64,000 nt of DNA from Strigamia acuminata (lineage: Eukaryota; Arthropoda; Chilopoda; Geophilomorpha; Linotaeniidae): contig OX442315.1 in NCBI GenBank assembly GCA_949358305.1, positions 3,038,001 through 3,102,000 on the forward strand. Reading direction: 5' to 3'. Shown one piece after another: positions 10,901 through 19,867 of this stretch (positions within the stretch are counted from its first letter, which is position 1; each line of letters begins with the position of its first letter). The notes beneath the pieces are model-generated. The model ran no database searches, was not told the DNA's origin, and saw only the letters and a program-made list of their open reading frames with translations. The translations under genes were made by a program, and so were the position numbers.

Positions 10901-12135
10901 ATTCGCACAAATTGATAAGGGCCGTTTGGCGTGTAAAACGCCGTTTTTGGACGATCTTCCTTACACATTTCGACTTGGTAGTAACCTTTAACAAGGTCAA
11001 TAGACGTAAAATACTTTGCCGGACCAGTATTATGCAACAAAAGGTCAATACTTGGCATTTGTATTACTTCGACTTCAGTGATGGCATTTAGCCACCGGTA
11101 GTCAATGCACATCCTATACGAGCCGTCAGGCTTCGCAACAATGACGGGATGACTTATGAAGGGCCCTTTGGCCTTTTCAATGAGTCCATCCTGTTCCAAT
11201 TCTGCAGCTAGTTTGGTCATAATGGCTCTCTTGGCCGGGTTATACATTCTATACTGCATTTTGGGCAATGAATGCCCTTCTTTGAACTTAATACGATGTT
11301 GGGTCACGTTGGTGCACCCAACTTGATCACGAAATACATTCGGTATCGAGTTAACCACTTCGCGAAGTGCTAGTCTTTGTTCTGGAGTGCAGTCGCTCTC
11401 CTCAACTAATTTTTCATCCCAAGTCAACACAGGAGTGTCTGTTAACTCAATTGAGTTGAGAGTGGACGACAGTCCTAAATAATCGAAAGTAATTCGATTT
11501 AACGGGGCGAGGGCCAAATTGGCTTCTTCCGATTCATAAGGAGCGGACCAATTAGGTTTATCTGCACAAGAGAACTCTTGTAAATGTGGATGCGGACTAA
11601 TTTTCTGTCTGCGCATGAAATTGTGACCAAGTATCAAGCCACAAACTCGTTTTGCTAAAACGATGAAATTCATTGGTGTAAATTCATCAGCCCATTGCAC
11701 GCACAAAGTTATTTGTCCGACAGGCTTGTGTGCTACGCCTACAGCGTTCACCATCATGTTTCTGGGAGCCTCTTGTAAGAATTCTGGCAAAGCCTGAGTT
11801 TCAGACAAGAGTTGTTCCCCGATGTAACATTGAGATGCTCCTGTATCCATGAGCGCGTTATAGGTGAGCCCACCAATTGTGATCTTCATTCGAGGATCAT
11901 CTTTATTATTACCTAAAGTAATATTGTGCAAATTATTGCCGCCTATGACTCGGTTGAGTCGGCGAAGTCTACAGAATTTCTTCGTGTAACACTTGTGGGG
12001 AAACAAAGTCAGATTTTTTAATTGTTCTGTCATTTCTTGCAGATTTTCCTCTACTCCGCCACTATGACTAGTGGCTACTTCAAGACAAGTTGTGTCTACA
12101 TCCATAAATAAAGATTCCGACGTAGCATTAGCCAC
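7975..12135 (-). CDS. pol: Pol polyprotein of copy A (PR-RT-RNaseH-INT)
   Basis: A 1386-codon open frame counted from a GTG at 12135. The frame stays open upstream to the slippery site at 12174-12180, so pol is most likely made as a gag-pol fusion by -1 frameshifting and has no start of its own. Visible domains, by residue: aspartic protease DTGA at 97-100; RT with YLDD at 442-445; RNase H with TDAS at about 589; integrase with an HHCC-type zinc region (second pair C927, C930) and catalytic D960, D1019 and E1054 (motifs MDLMGP, SDNGKQF, NPTERANR). A GPWEI...GAYKL stretch near the C-terminus matches the GPY/F module. No stop or missing catalytic residue was found. Confidence 0.95.
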   Translation of the reverse strand: MANATSESLFMDVDTTCLEVATSHSGGVEENLQEMTEQLKNLTLFPHKCYTKKFCRLRRLNRVIGGNNLHNITLGNNKDDPRMKITIGGLTYNALMDTGASQCYIGEQLLSETQALPEFLQEAPRNMMVNAVGVAHKPVGQITLCVQWADEFTPMNFIVLAKRVCGLILGHNFMRRQKISPHPHLQEFSCADKPNWSAPYESEEANLALAPLNRITFDYLGLSSTLNSIELTDTPVLTWDEKLVEESDCTPEQRLALREVVNSIPNVFRDQVGCTNVTQHRIKFKEGHSLPKMQYRMYNPAKRAIMTKLAAELEQDGLIEKAKGPFISHPVIVAKPDGSYRMCIDYRWLNAITEVEVIQMPSIDLLLHNTGPAKYFTSIDLVKGYYQVEMCKEDRPKTAFYTPNGPYQFVRMPFGLCNAPCTFQRLMEGILGSALQDYALVYLDDVIVYSDNWDDHLKHVRDVLERLNQANMTINKAKSRFGRTELKFLGHWIKPEGLFGDPDKISAIMKFPTPTCAKDIQRFHGMTNFFRKFVPNHGTIAAPYTRMMNEKTPFEWGDEQTEAFNKIKELLCGDNCLHKPDMTLPFVVMTDASHEGLGAVLCQDVDIFDEKKQKNISVPRPVAYASRVLRGAEKRYTTPELECLAVVWAIDRFKPYLEYGTFTLESDAEALKWLMRTPEPSGKFGRWALRIQCGNFKIVFRKGAANQVADALSRAPLTEEDIPLRDHVEPVEIKQYWPEWDGNPSVSLNRAPEKREYLASVRSFFSENSKECSEEKEGEEVQETLYSALTEVLKEVPPTRREIIDAQLLDTECKRIREYLLNDKVVGIPQSEIKEWKNKVKNYCLDKKEVDGDQMIIYFNHSFEEELNDSGNGFKAVVPSSLVKRVLFACHGHPLSGHAGMSKTLEKTRLIYFWPGMSRSVRNYVKSCTHCAQYKPIQQKRHAAPYTPHNMTNPWECINMDLMGPKPAGRSQNQYIFVIIDNCTKFVEIKALTKATSANCVQELRSVTNRWGHPKKIVSDNGKQFVSDIYNEYCEMYNIRPSHTSTYHAQANPTERANRDIKTMLALYTDVHTQWPRYLDEFAFAMRNNVSSATGSSPMLLNTGRIVTLPFDPRIIKHANPFDKENPEKYVRVLLDVLRRSHQEMHRRIQLNFERHRKIHEQKFVITEFEVGDLVWKQTHILSCADKNISAGFAEKRDGPWEITKVLPGGAYKLRKLADGSIEKSVNIKALYPYTPSYPIETWKVGQKSASYSPQENPKWMDESNQLPDAEEMELIPETSSEIPMELSDSTSVQIDKSALTKSKHRHRQRLTAMERKAALKRGEVPKKPPRKPRKPQPIVPRTSTRPRRERKPNPKYADENFVRNITAVFKKPYQQRGKASKFCWN

Positions 12136-12160
12136 TTCTGGGGGATGGAATAAACCTTCG

Positions 12161-12180
12161 TCCCCCGGATCTAGTTTTTT
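12161..12180 (-). promoter_or_regulatory. -1 frameshift site at the gag/pol junction, copy A
   Basis: In coding sense: the heptamer A AAA AAC (12174-12180) in phase with gag codons AAA AAC, then the gag stop TAG (12171-12173), then ATCCGGGGGA. This is a textbook X XXY YYZ slippery sequence, and the -1 frame leads straight into pol. The arrangement is identical in copy B. Confidence 0.85.
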
Positions 12181-14399
12181 GAACTAGTCGCACTTGAATC
12201 AGCAGATTCTGGCTTGATCAAAGTCTTGACCATTTCTGCCAACGAGTTAGTCAGCGAAGTTTGTAACTTATTTTCAAAAGTATTAAGTTTCGCATCAAGT
12301 TTAGCATCTAGTGTTGCATCCAACACTTCTTGAGTTATCCACCTATTATTAGGACGTTTGGAAGTAGGATCCACAGTCGGGGAATCCGGCGTACTTCGTT
12401 TTTGCAACTCTTCAGAGTTGAAATTTGCACGTGGTTTTAAATCTGGACATTCTCGACGCATGTGTCCTGGTTTCTTACAGTGGTAACAAACTAATTGACC
12501 ACGTCTGGTCTGATCTAATACTCCATTTATTAAATAAACAGTCTCGCACTCCTCAGGTAACTCTTCCTCACAATTATTAAGTTGTTCTTGTGAATCCAAA
12601 GTTAAAGATTTAGCATTTGTCTTCGACTGAGGACGTGTGTCAGTTTTCCGAGGTGGGAAAACGACTGGATTGGAAATATTTTCCCTTGCTCCATTAGCTG
12701 TACGACTGTACAAGCCTTTATTTTTAGTTATAACGGTATAAATCTCTGTCAGAGGTAAATCCGCTATGCCTTGCGTATGCAAAAGCAAATCATTAGCTGG
12801 AGTTACACTCCCGATAAAAAGACAACCAGCCCCTTTTGCATCAAGACTGTCTTGTAATATCCATAACTGGTAATATTTGTGCATAAAGTCGTAAAGACTT
12901 TCTGTTTCCAGTTGTTTCAACTTAGTTAGTTGGTTCGTCCGCTCTTGTCGAGTGGCTACAAACCGTTCTTTGAACGCCTGTTCAAATACTTCCCAAGATA
13001 TGAAATCTTCTCTCCTTTCATGAAACCAACCATGCGCTTGCTCGGTTAAATAACCGGCCACGCCTTTAACAAGCATGTCATCGAGTGACATGTTTCGCAG
13101 GAAAGCGACATTTTTTACAATATTGAGAAAGCGTTCGCTTTCTTCTGCTTTTCCGGAGAATACAGGGATATCTGGTGGTTTCAAACAGTTAGTTTGAGGG
13201 ACAGTGGCGGAACTTTTTCCTGCCTGCATCAACTTGTGCATGGTCGTGGCAATTGACGCGAGGTCATCAGCCGTCATTCCAAAGCTACTGGGGGGGCGCG
13301 AATTGTCATTTGACGATCCGCCATTGTTAGGTTGACTCGAGTTATTTTGACTTGAGCCACCACTATTAGGGTTGAAATTATTCGACCCTCCTTGATTTGA
13401 CCTACCGTGGTTACCAAAGTTCGAATGGTTATTCGAATTGCCTTGGCTCCCATAATTCGAATGATTATTAGAATTACCCTGATTGTCAAAATTCGGACGG
13501 TTGTTCGAACTTTCTTGATTACCAAAATTCGGACGATAGTTCGAATTACCTGGCGTACTCCGATTCAAATAGTTATTTGAATTTCCTGGAGTTCCAGTAG
13601 TAGGATTATTTGGGTTATTCGAGTTCGGAGGAACTGGGTGACCCCTTTGCATGTTAGGTGCTGGACTAGAATTGTTTGCAAATCTAGAATTTGGGTCAAA
13701 ACGACGGTTTAAACCTCTTGTCGCACCTGAATTTGGGTTCAAATTTCCAGCGAGATTCGGACAACTATTTGATCCGTTTAGAAAACTTGGATTAGGGTTG
13801 ACCATATTAGGCGGACCCAAATTCGCTCTGTTGAACGTATTCTCAAAGTTCTCTGGATTTGTAAATCCTCTTTGTTGGTTGCGAGCGAAGTTATTCGCTC
13901 GTAATCGTTGTTGGAAAGCACGATTAAAATCTCCTGGTGTCAAATTCGACTGATCTTGACGAGGAGGTTGTGCATTTTTATTTCTATATCTAGAAATAGG
14001 CGTCGAAGGAGTGGGACTAAAATTATTTAATCTTTGGCTGGCTGGGGAATTAGGTTGCTCCGACGTAGTACGACGCGTGTGTACAAAATCTAATACTTCG
14101 GTCAAAGATCTAAATTGGTTTGGGTTCAAACCGTGATCCTGACAAAATAATAGACCGCCTCGGCCTAAATGAGAACCTTCAGGAATGCATTCCTCTTCTC
14201 CAGGCGGAGTAGGTTCACGTGGAGCCCTATTCTCTCCAGATGGTCCGGCTGTTTCATTTGAAACGCCATTATGAACCGCGTGGTTTTCCACTTCTTCAGT
14301 TCCATTAGGAACAGGTATAAACCCGGATAGATTCATTCCACCGGTCAAACAAGTTCTTTCCTTACCACGGGTGTTCATGTGATGTTGGTTATTAGTCAT
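12171..14399 (-). CDS. gag: Gag of copy A
   Basis: 742 codons starting at an ATG (14397-14399). The N-terminal half is disordered. A long Asn/Gly/Ser-rich region with repeats like GNSNN and SNNHSNFG fills about residues 150-360. The capsid-like retrotransposon gag domain follows (starts PPDIPVFSGK). One zinc knuckle CYHCKKPGHMRREC (CX2CX4HX4C) lies about 100 residues from the end. The frame ends at the TAG directly after the slippery heptamer. Gag forms the particle and binds the RNA genome. Copy B Gag is clearly homologous but its low-complexity region differs in length. Confidence 0.93.
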   Translation of the reverse strand: MTNNQHHMNTRGKERTCLTGGMNLSGFIPVPNGTEEVENHAVHNGVSNETAGPSGENRAPREPTPPGEEECIPEGSHLGRGGLLFCQDHGLNPNQFRSLTEVLDFVHTRRTTSEQPNSPASQRLNNFSPTPSTPISRYRNKNAQPPRQDQSNLTPGDFNRAFQQRLRANNFARNQQRGFTNPENFENTFNRANLGPPNMVNPNPSFLNGSNSCPNLAGNLNPNSGATRGLNRRFDPNSRFANNSSPAPNMQRGHPVPPNSNNPNNPTTGTPGNSNNYLNRSTPGNSNYRPNFGNQESSNNRPNFDNQGNSNNHSNYGSQGNSNNHSNFGNHGRSNQGGSNNFNPNSGGSSQNNSSQPNNGGSSNDNSRPPSSFGMTADDLASIATTMHKLMQAGKSSATVPQTNCLKPPDIPVFSGKAEESERFLNIVKNVAFLRNMSLDDMLVKGVAGYLTEQAHGWFHERREDFISWEVFEQAFKERFVATRQERTNQLTKLKQLETESLYDFMHKYYQLWILQDSLDAKGAGCLFIGSVTPANDLLLHTQGIADLPLTEIYTVITKNKGLYSRTANGARENISNPVVFPPRKTDTRPQSKTNAKSLTLDSQEQLNNCEEELPEECETVYLINGVLDQTRRGQLVCYHCKKPGHMRRECPDLKPRANFNSEELQKRSTPDSPTVDPTSKRPNNRWITQEVLDATLDAKLDAKLNTFENKLQTSLTNSLAEMVKTLIKPESADSSATSSKN

Positions 14400-15520
14400 A
14401 ACTAAACTTAAAACTAAGAAAATTTCCTAAGTCTGAGAGATAACGATGAAGTTACAAACGTTCAGGAGGATCGCAAACGAAGCAGTGGTCACACTAGTTC
14501 GAATGGAAGTATGAGTACTTCGATACACCTCTCTGATTGGTCAAGTATCAACGCTAGTCTCGCGAGAGTCCAATCTCGTCCGAGATTGGTGGAAATCATC
14601 AAGTTTGTGGAACCGTAATCTTGACAGATTCCAGTGTTATGACGTAGTCACCAAACAAAATGGATACTTTTCAAAGTATTTTAAAATATCACCGCATTTA
14701 TTAATAAATGAATGATCACCTTTATGGAATTTTTTAAAGTTTTAAAACTCGTAATTTCAAAAGACGCGCCGATTCGTTTGAATCGACGGCTTTTCTGCAC
14801 AACACGGGTTGCTAGGCAACACAACAGCAAGAATTCTTCTTCGCTAAAATTCGAATGGTATTCCATTCGTAAAATTCGATTTCAATGACTTGAGATCACG
14901 ATTTTTAACCAACATTTTAATGTAGATCAAGTCTGTAAAATAAGGTAAACCCACTTTGAAATAAAATATAAATTTTAATTCCTTCGAAAATCGTCAATTT
15001 TCTTTCTAATTTATTTAGGCAAATAAATTTAGGTTTAACTTGAAGTCTCAAGCAAAATACATATAAAGAATATTCTAAAATTAAAACAACTGTTAAATTG
15101 ATAGAATTCTTTAAGAATTCCATCAAAAGTCAACTCTTCAAAATTAGGCCCGACCGCGTGGTTTTGTCAGATTGCCGACAACAAAAATGACGCTACCCGG
15201 GCGGGACCAACTTTAACAAGTTCGGGCAAGATTCTCATTTTCGGGGTTTGGGCCTTTAGGCCTGACCACGCGGTAGAAATTATTAGTTTTGTTAAAACAC
15301 ATAATTTCTCCGACGGAAAATCGGAATAAAGTGAATTACACTTATTTTCTTGCGAGAAGTTCTAAAACAGAATAAAATATATTAAACACAAATATAAATT
15401 TCGTTCGAAATTTATTTTACACACAGAAAAAATTTCATTTGAAATTTTATCACCGTAAGCACATTTCCGAATTCTCATAAATACACACACTCAAAATTCA
15501 ATTGAATTTTTTGCAGCCTT
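14400..15520 (-). other. Leader between primer site and gag, copy A
   Basis: About 1.1 kb with no conserved ORF, matching a region of similar length in copy B (55421-56522). It probably contains the packaging signal. Features seen: a perfect X-box-like palindrome GTTGCTAGGCAAC at 14808-14820 and paired words GACCGCGTGGTT / GACCACGCGGTAG near 15150 and 15265. Confidence 0.6.
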
Positions 15521-15538
15521 ATCTCGGTAGAACCTCCA
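15521..15538 (-). promoter_or_regulatory. Primer binding site, tRNA-Gln, copy A
   Basis: In coding sense TGGAGGTTCTACCGAGAT starts two bases after the 5' LTR end. Its complement ends CTCGGTAGAACCTCCA, which fits the 3' end of animal tRNA-Gln (…CTCGGTGGAACCT plus CCA) except for one position typical of acceptor-stem variation. The identical 18 bases occur in copy B. Confidence 0.8.
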
Positions 15539-15540
15539 CT

Positions 15541-17291
15541 TGTGACGATTCTACTTTTGGCTGATTTAATAGCCATTTAAGATAGATAAATAATCGGTTT
15601 AAACAAGACGTTGCTAGGAGTAGCAACAACCTAACCGAGATAAGCTTACAGAAGTCTGTGTAAAAATAGGAATTCATGACTGAGCAGAAATAACTTACAG
15701 TTTTTAGTGTGACATAACATATTTATTACTGAATAATAACAATAACAAAAATGGTGGGTTCTTGACGCGTGTAAACGGCGGCATCAACTGGTTGAGGATC
15801 CGGGCGAAGCCAGAGGGATACGGCTGACTTGCGGCATCGTCACAAATATCGCTACGGAGATGTATTTGGTCCGCAGCATCGATTATCTAAATATGCGAAG
15901 AGTCCTTCGCATAAACAGGAATATTCGGCAGAATATTCCATTGTTTCAAATGAATAAAAGTCAAGTGATTAAAATAATACAACAAATGAATTGTTATATA
16001 AATATTAATTGGGCGGGGACCGTCACGACAATTGAGAGAACGTCGCGGGAGTTGTTGAGACTCCATCCGCCAGCATGCCTTACGACGACAAGATCTCGTG
16101 ATCAGGCGCCGAGTATTTAATTGTACGCTTTAGTTCGCTATCGGTGGTACCAACCACCAGGTAAACATTTCTATGGACTTACCGGGTTTAAAAGATATTG
16201 CCAATACAGGATTACCAATGCCCGAGTAATTTGTTTAACACAGTGTTGTTCAACTCCTGTTCACGGGTTACTAACCCGGAGGATACGATGGGGCGGGGAC
16301 CGTCACGACGGTCGAGAGAACCATCGCGGGAGGATTTGACTCCTCCATCCGCCAGCATGCCTTACGATGGCGGGATCCAATGATCGAGCACCGGGTAAAA
16401 TATTAATCGGCCACTGCCGTTGGATTACCATTATCCAGGTAGTTATTTATCGCAACATCTGAAGATATTACTCACGGGCTACCAACCCGACGTGTTACCT
16501 GTGCATTAGGCCTTTACCGACTTTTAACGAGCGGAAGGACCAATCGTAGAAAGACGGGAACCTGCGTGGGTTGTTTACAACAACCATCCTGCAGCGGACT
16601 GTGGCCAGTTAGCTGAGGGACCTACTTTCATTTAGCAAGGTCGTACTGTATACGACCGTTATATTAAGCCACCGTACGAAGTCCTACTGTCCCGTAGAAC
16701 AGCCGGCTAACGTTACGGGGCCATTTCATGCGAATGCATGTCTATTACCGGAGTTAGCCTTCCCGAAATAGCTCTACAACAGCAATAACAAATAGTAATG
16801 AATACTAACTGTGGAGAGCTGAGGTGGCCTGATGTGTCGATAGAGAATAATGAAATCAAACGATAACAATTCAACTACAGACAATATACAAGTTCAGTTA
16901 TCAAGCCAGGGGGAGAGTGAGAAACTGATGCTTATATAGTTCTGTAGAACTACTAGATTGGCGACAGCCAATCAGCGTACGAATCGGCGGATTCGTGGGT
17001 CACTAGTCCGGACCTAATATATGACTATGTCCAGATGGGCCCAGTTGGGGTCCGGAAGGGTCCGATTGGTTCCCTTCGACAGGTAAGTAATGTGGATATT
17101 GATTCGATAGAATCAACATCATCAAGTAATTAATACTTAATTCATATTGAATAAAATAGTTATATTTTATTCACCGTGTCCAAGTAATAATTTATTACGC
17201 TTTTTAGTTTCGTCGAGTTTGAATTGCGCGCGTTTGTTAAACAGCGCCATCTATTGTGAACATTGATAAATACTGATTTGTAATCATCACA
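15541..17291 (-). repeat. 5' LTR of copy A
   Basis: 1751 bp. In coding sense a TATA box (TATATAAG) lies at 16938-16931 and an AATAAA at 15727-15722. This implies a U3 of about 380 bp, a very long R of about 1.2 kb and a U5 of about 180 bp. The long R holds duplicated modules and several short GC hairpins. It drives transcription of the element on the minus strand. Confidence 0.9.
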
Positions 17292-17295
17292 ACCA

Positions 17296-17663
17296 TTAGG
17301 AGGGTCTAATTACATTTCCAATGGCGAAATGGAAGAAATTAGCCACATCTAGCGCGACATTATTTACCGCGACAAGCCGCCCCAGCAAATGGTTTTGCAT
17401 AAAAAAAACCAGTAAGGTTAGGTTCGCGGGGATCCAGGGGGCTGCGCCCCCCCCCCCCTTGTTAGCCCTTCTTAGGAATTGGAAGAAGAAATACCCAAAA
17501 TACAAGTTCCAAAGTTGCGGTAGATTCATGTCGCAGTAGATTGAGTCACGCTGAATGACACGGCCACAGATGGCAAATTTCGCCATTGGAAGCGTCAAAA
17601 TAGTTTTTTAATGGCGAAACTTGGAAATTCGCCCTTAGGCGATTCGCTATTAGAACGGGTACC
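17296..17663. mobile_element. Right part of the split inverted-repeat element, with a hAT-MITE-like insert
   Basis: Continues the element begun at 2934 and ends CGATTCGCTATTAGAACGGGTACC. Embedded from about 17340 to 17555 is sequence related to the hAT MITE at 27279-27521: both share CACATCTAGCGCGACAT, AAAAAACCAGTAAGGT and the poly-C tract followed by TTGTTA. So three elements are nested here: the old element, the hAT-like insert and LTR element A. Confidence 0.55.
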
Positions 17664-17856
17664 CGATTTGTTAATGGGTCTCCTCAATTCTGATATTAAA
17701 TTTTTAAATGACTCCGCCATAATTATTTCTTCATACAAAACTCAATAATTTTGATGCAATGATGTCACTAAAAATGACGTCATCATAAGTGAGAAACCAC
17801 ATCTGCTTCTTACATAGGTGTTTATTTTATACTTGTTTCTTAATAATTTAAGTAAC

Positions 17857-19644
17857 CTGAGATGTGTGTTGTGGCTGTTTGCTCGTAGTACCGGTATCTC
17901 ATGATTAGATATTCAGATAGAACAAGGAGCAAATATGTAGAACACACACACAACCAAATAGGCCAAGGAAATGGGTTTAGAAATGTCAACCATAATTATT
18001 CTTTTTCTGTCTTCTTTTCTCTAATGGCAAAAGCCAAGAAATCATACGTGCTGTCCTGTTTTTTCAAGTGGTATGTAGTAACTGAACCTATCGATGAAAC
18101 CAAATCAGTTTCCTAAGGGAATGGAATATAAACACATGAAGTAACATTCTAATTCAAACAGAATACAATCTTAAAACCCACCTTTTTGTTATGTGTTAAA
18201 TGTGGACTGCAAGAATCATTTCCATAAAGACTTGATTAATTCAGTACATTTTGACAACACATAGTCACAACATTTAATTTACTTTACTTTATTTTTAATG
18301 CTTACCGCAAAGTTTTTATTTGGCACAAAACATTTTCTAATAGCATTCCTATTATATTGTCCTTGTTCTATTTGATAATTAAAAAAGAAAAAAAATAGAC
18401 ATGGATTAATTTATTTAAAATTATATTGAAATGTGTATTGTGAATTGTATTGAGTTTGACAATGCACTTGACAATGTATTGTATATTACATGCCACAATA
18501 TTATTATGTGTCAAATACAAATGCATTGTCAAAATATATAATTTTAATGGTATTATGAAATGCATTATGAAATGTAGGCTAATAAGAAATGTATAATGCT
18601 AGAATAATATATTTTAATTCTGGAAAAAGCAGTAAATTTTGGAATGCATTTTGGAATGTGTTAATTGGATAAATCAAAAATATATTGTAAAATAATTTAG
18701 ATACCTTTTTATCCCAGTACATTTCAAAAAGTGGTTTTTGCAAAGAAATATTTTCTTCATTGATTACTTCAAATTCACATTTATGTGGTTGTACACAGTT
18801 CATGTCGAAGTTTGTTAATAACAAAAGATTTGAACTTTTCTTAACTGACTGCTGATAAGTCAATCTAAACTGCTTATAATTCTACAATGTAACACACTTA
18901 ATGAATCATTATAACACAGCTGTTGTAACTTTTATTCTTACTTCAATGTGTTGAGAATATGCAAGGACATACACCTGATTTTGTTTCAATAACATCTGCT
19001 CTTGTAAGTATCCAAATAAAACTGATCTTTTTTTCTTTTGAACCAATATGTCCTTAATAATAAACAAGAGTGATTTATTTTCCATGCTCTTATACTTCAT
19101 AAGTTTTTGAATCATCTGTAGAAATAGAGATAAATAATTTAATAATTATTAGATATAAGAAATTGAATTATTTTTGTACCTCAATATTATCCATCCAAAT
19201 GAGAATTAGCTGGTAAGTAGTAAAATTCAATTTTGTTATTTTGTCGTTTGGTTGTGCTGCCACTTCAATTTCCCCAATCCAATGGTCAGAAATCAATTTT
19301 GACAAGCAGTTTGTTTCTGCAGTAACAATTATTTTACCACATTACTAGTAGAATAATTGAAAAACAAATTTTACTATGTCAAATACCGTAATTATGCTCA
19401 TAAATAATAAATACTCTTCTGGCGTTGATGGCTTTAACCATCTTAGATATTTGCAAATAAAGTTTGTCGTTACAGCGAGATGATGAATTGTATAATAGAT
19501 CGTTGCTTTCAGCTTTAAGAATACGAGAATTATTTTTAAATTATTATTGCCAAGACGGTTTTGAATTCACTTACTTGGTGTTAAATTGGCATTTGCGATC
19601 AATATCGTTAAAACTGAGATAACCACATTTTGATTAGGCAGCAT
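17857..19644 (-). pseudogene. Ionotropic receptor (IR/iGluR family), exons 1-6
   Basis: Minus-strand exons: 1 19575-19644, 2 19387-19512, 3 19180-19316, 4 18942-19115, 5 18705-18869, 6 17857-18112, all with GT-AG borders and matching phases. The ATG (19642-19644) begins a signal peptide (MLPNQNVVISVLTILIANA). Exons 2-5 form the divergent extracellular part. Exon 6 gives the end of the first ligand-binding lobe and then membrane helix 1 (NPFPWPIWLCVCSTYLLLV). Its last codon is split in phase 1 and fits exon 7 at 2786, 15 kb away across LTR element A. An in-frame TAA (17996-17998) lies just before helix 1, so the gene is either a pseudogene, a read-through allele or an RNA-edited product. Confidence 0.85.
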
Positions 19645-19735
19645 AGTTGATGTTACGAAAAATAACTAAAACATTACGGAAATGACCGAAAACGACCTGA
19701 AACGTACTGAAAATGTTCTGCAAACGTTTGTTTGG

Positions 19736-19867
19736 TATATAAGGCAGTTGATACTTATTGAGTTGTCAGTTTTCCATTGCCATTCGAAATGTTAGCCCGT
19801 TTTACTACCAGTAAACAATTTTTTTTTATTAATCTTGAAGATAAAATGAAAACCCCTGAATTCACTG
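19736..19867 (+). other. TATA box and first coding exon of an unknown host gene, cut by a solo LTR
   Basis: TATATAAG at 19736-19743 is followed 46 bp on by an ATG (19789-19791) opening a frame that begins MLARFTTSKQFFFI. The frame meets the solo LTR at 19868. Past the LTR (from 21625) the sequence reads CTAACAA then GTAAGC, a strong splice donor at 21632. So before insertion this was probably a first exon of about 86 nt (19789-19867 plus 7 nt). Later exons were not found. It is divergent to the IR gene, whose ATG is 90 bp away. Confidence 0.45.

Larger units (their letters stand above)
3110..17291 (-). mobile_element. Ty3/gypsy-class LTR retrotransposon, copy A
   Basis: A complete 14,182-bp element read on the minus strand. 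LTRs 3110-4860 and 15541-17291 are each 1751 bp, begin TG and end CA, and differ at about five sites by eye. The target duplication is ACCA (3106-3109, 17292-17295). Order in coding sense: 5' LTR, tRNA-Gln primer site, 1.1-kb leader, gag, -1 frameshift site, pol (PR-RT-RNaseH-INT), 1-kb conserved non-coding gap, ORF3, 3' UTR, polypurine tract, 3' LTR. The PR-RT-RH-INT order places it in Ty3/gypsy (Metaviridae). No chromodomain was seen. Gag and pol are open; ORF3 is frameshifted. Confidence 0.95.
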
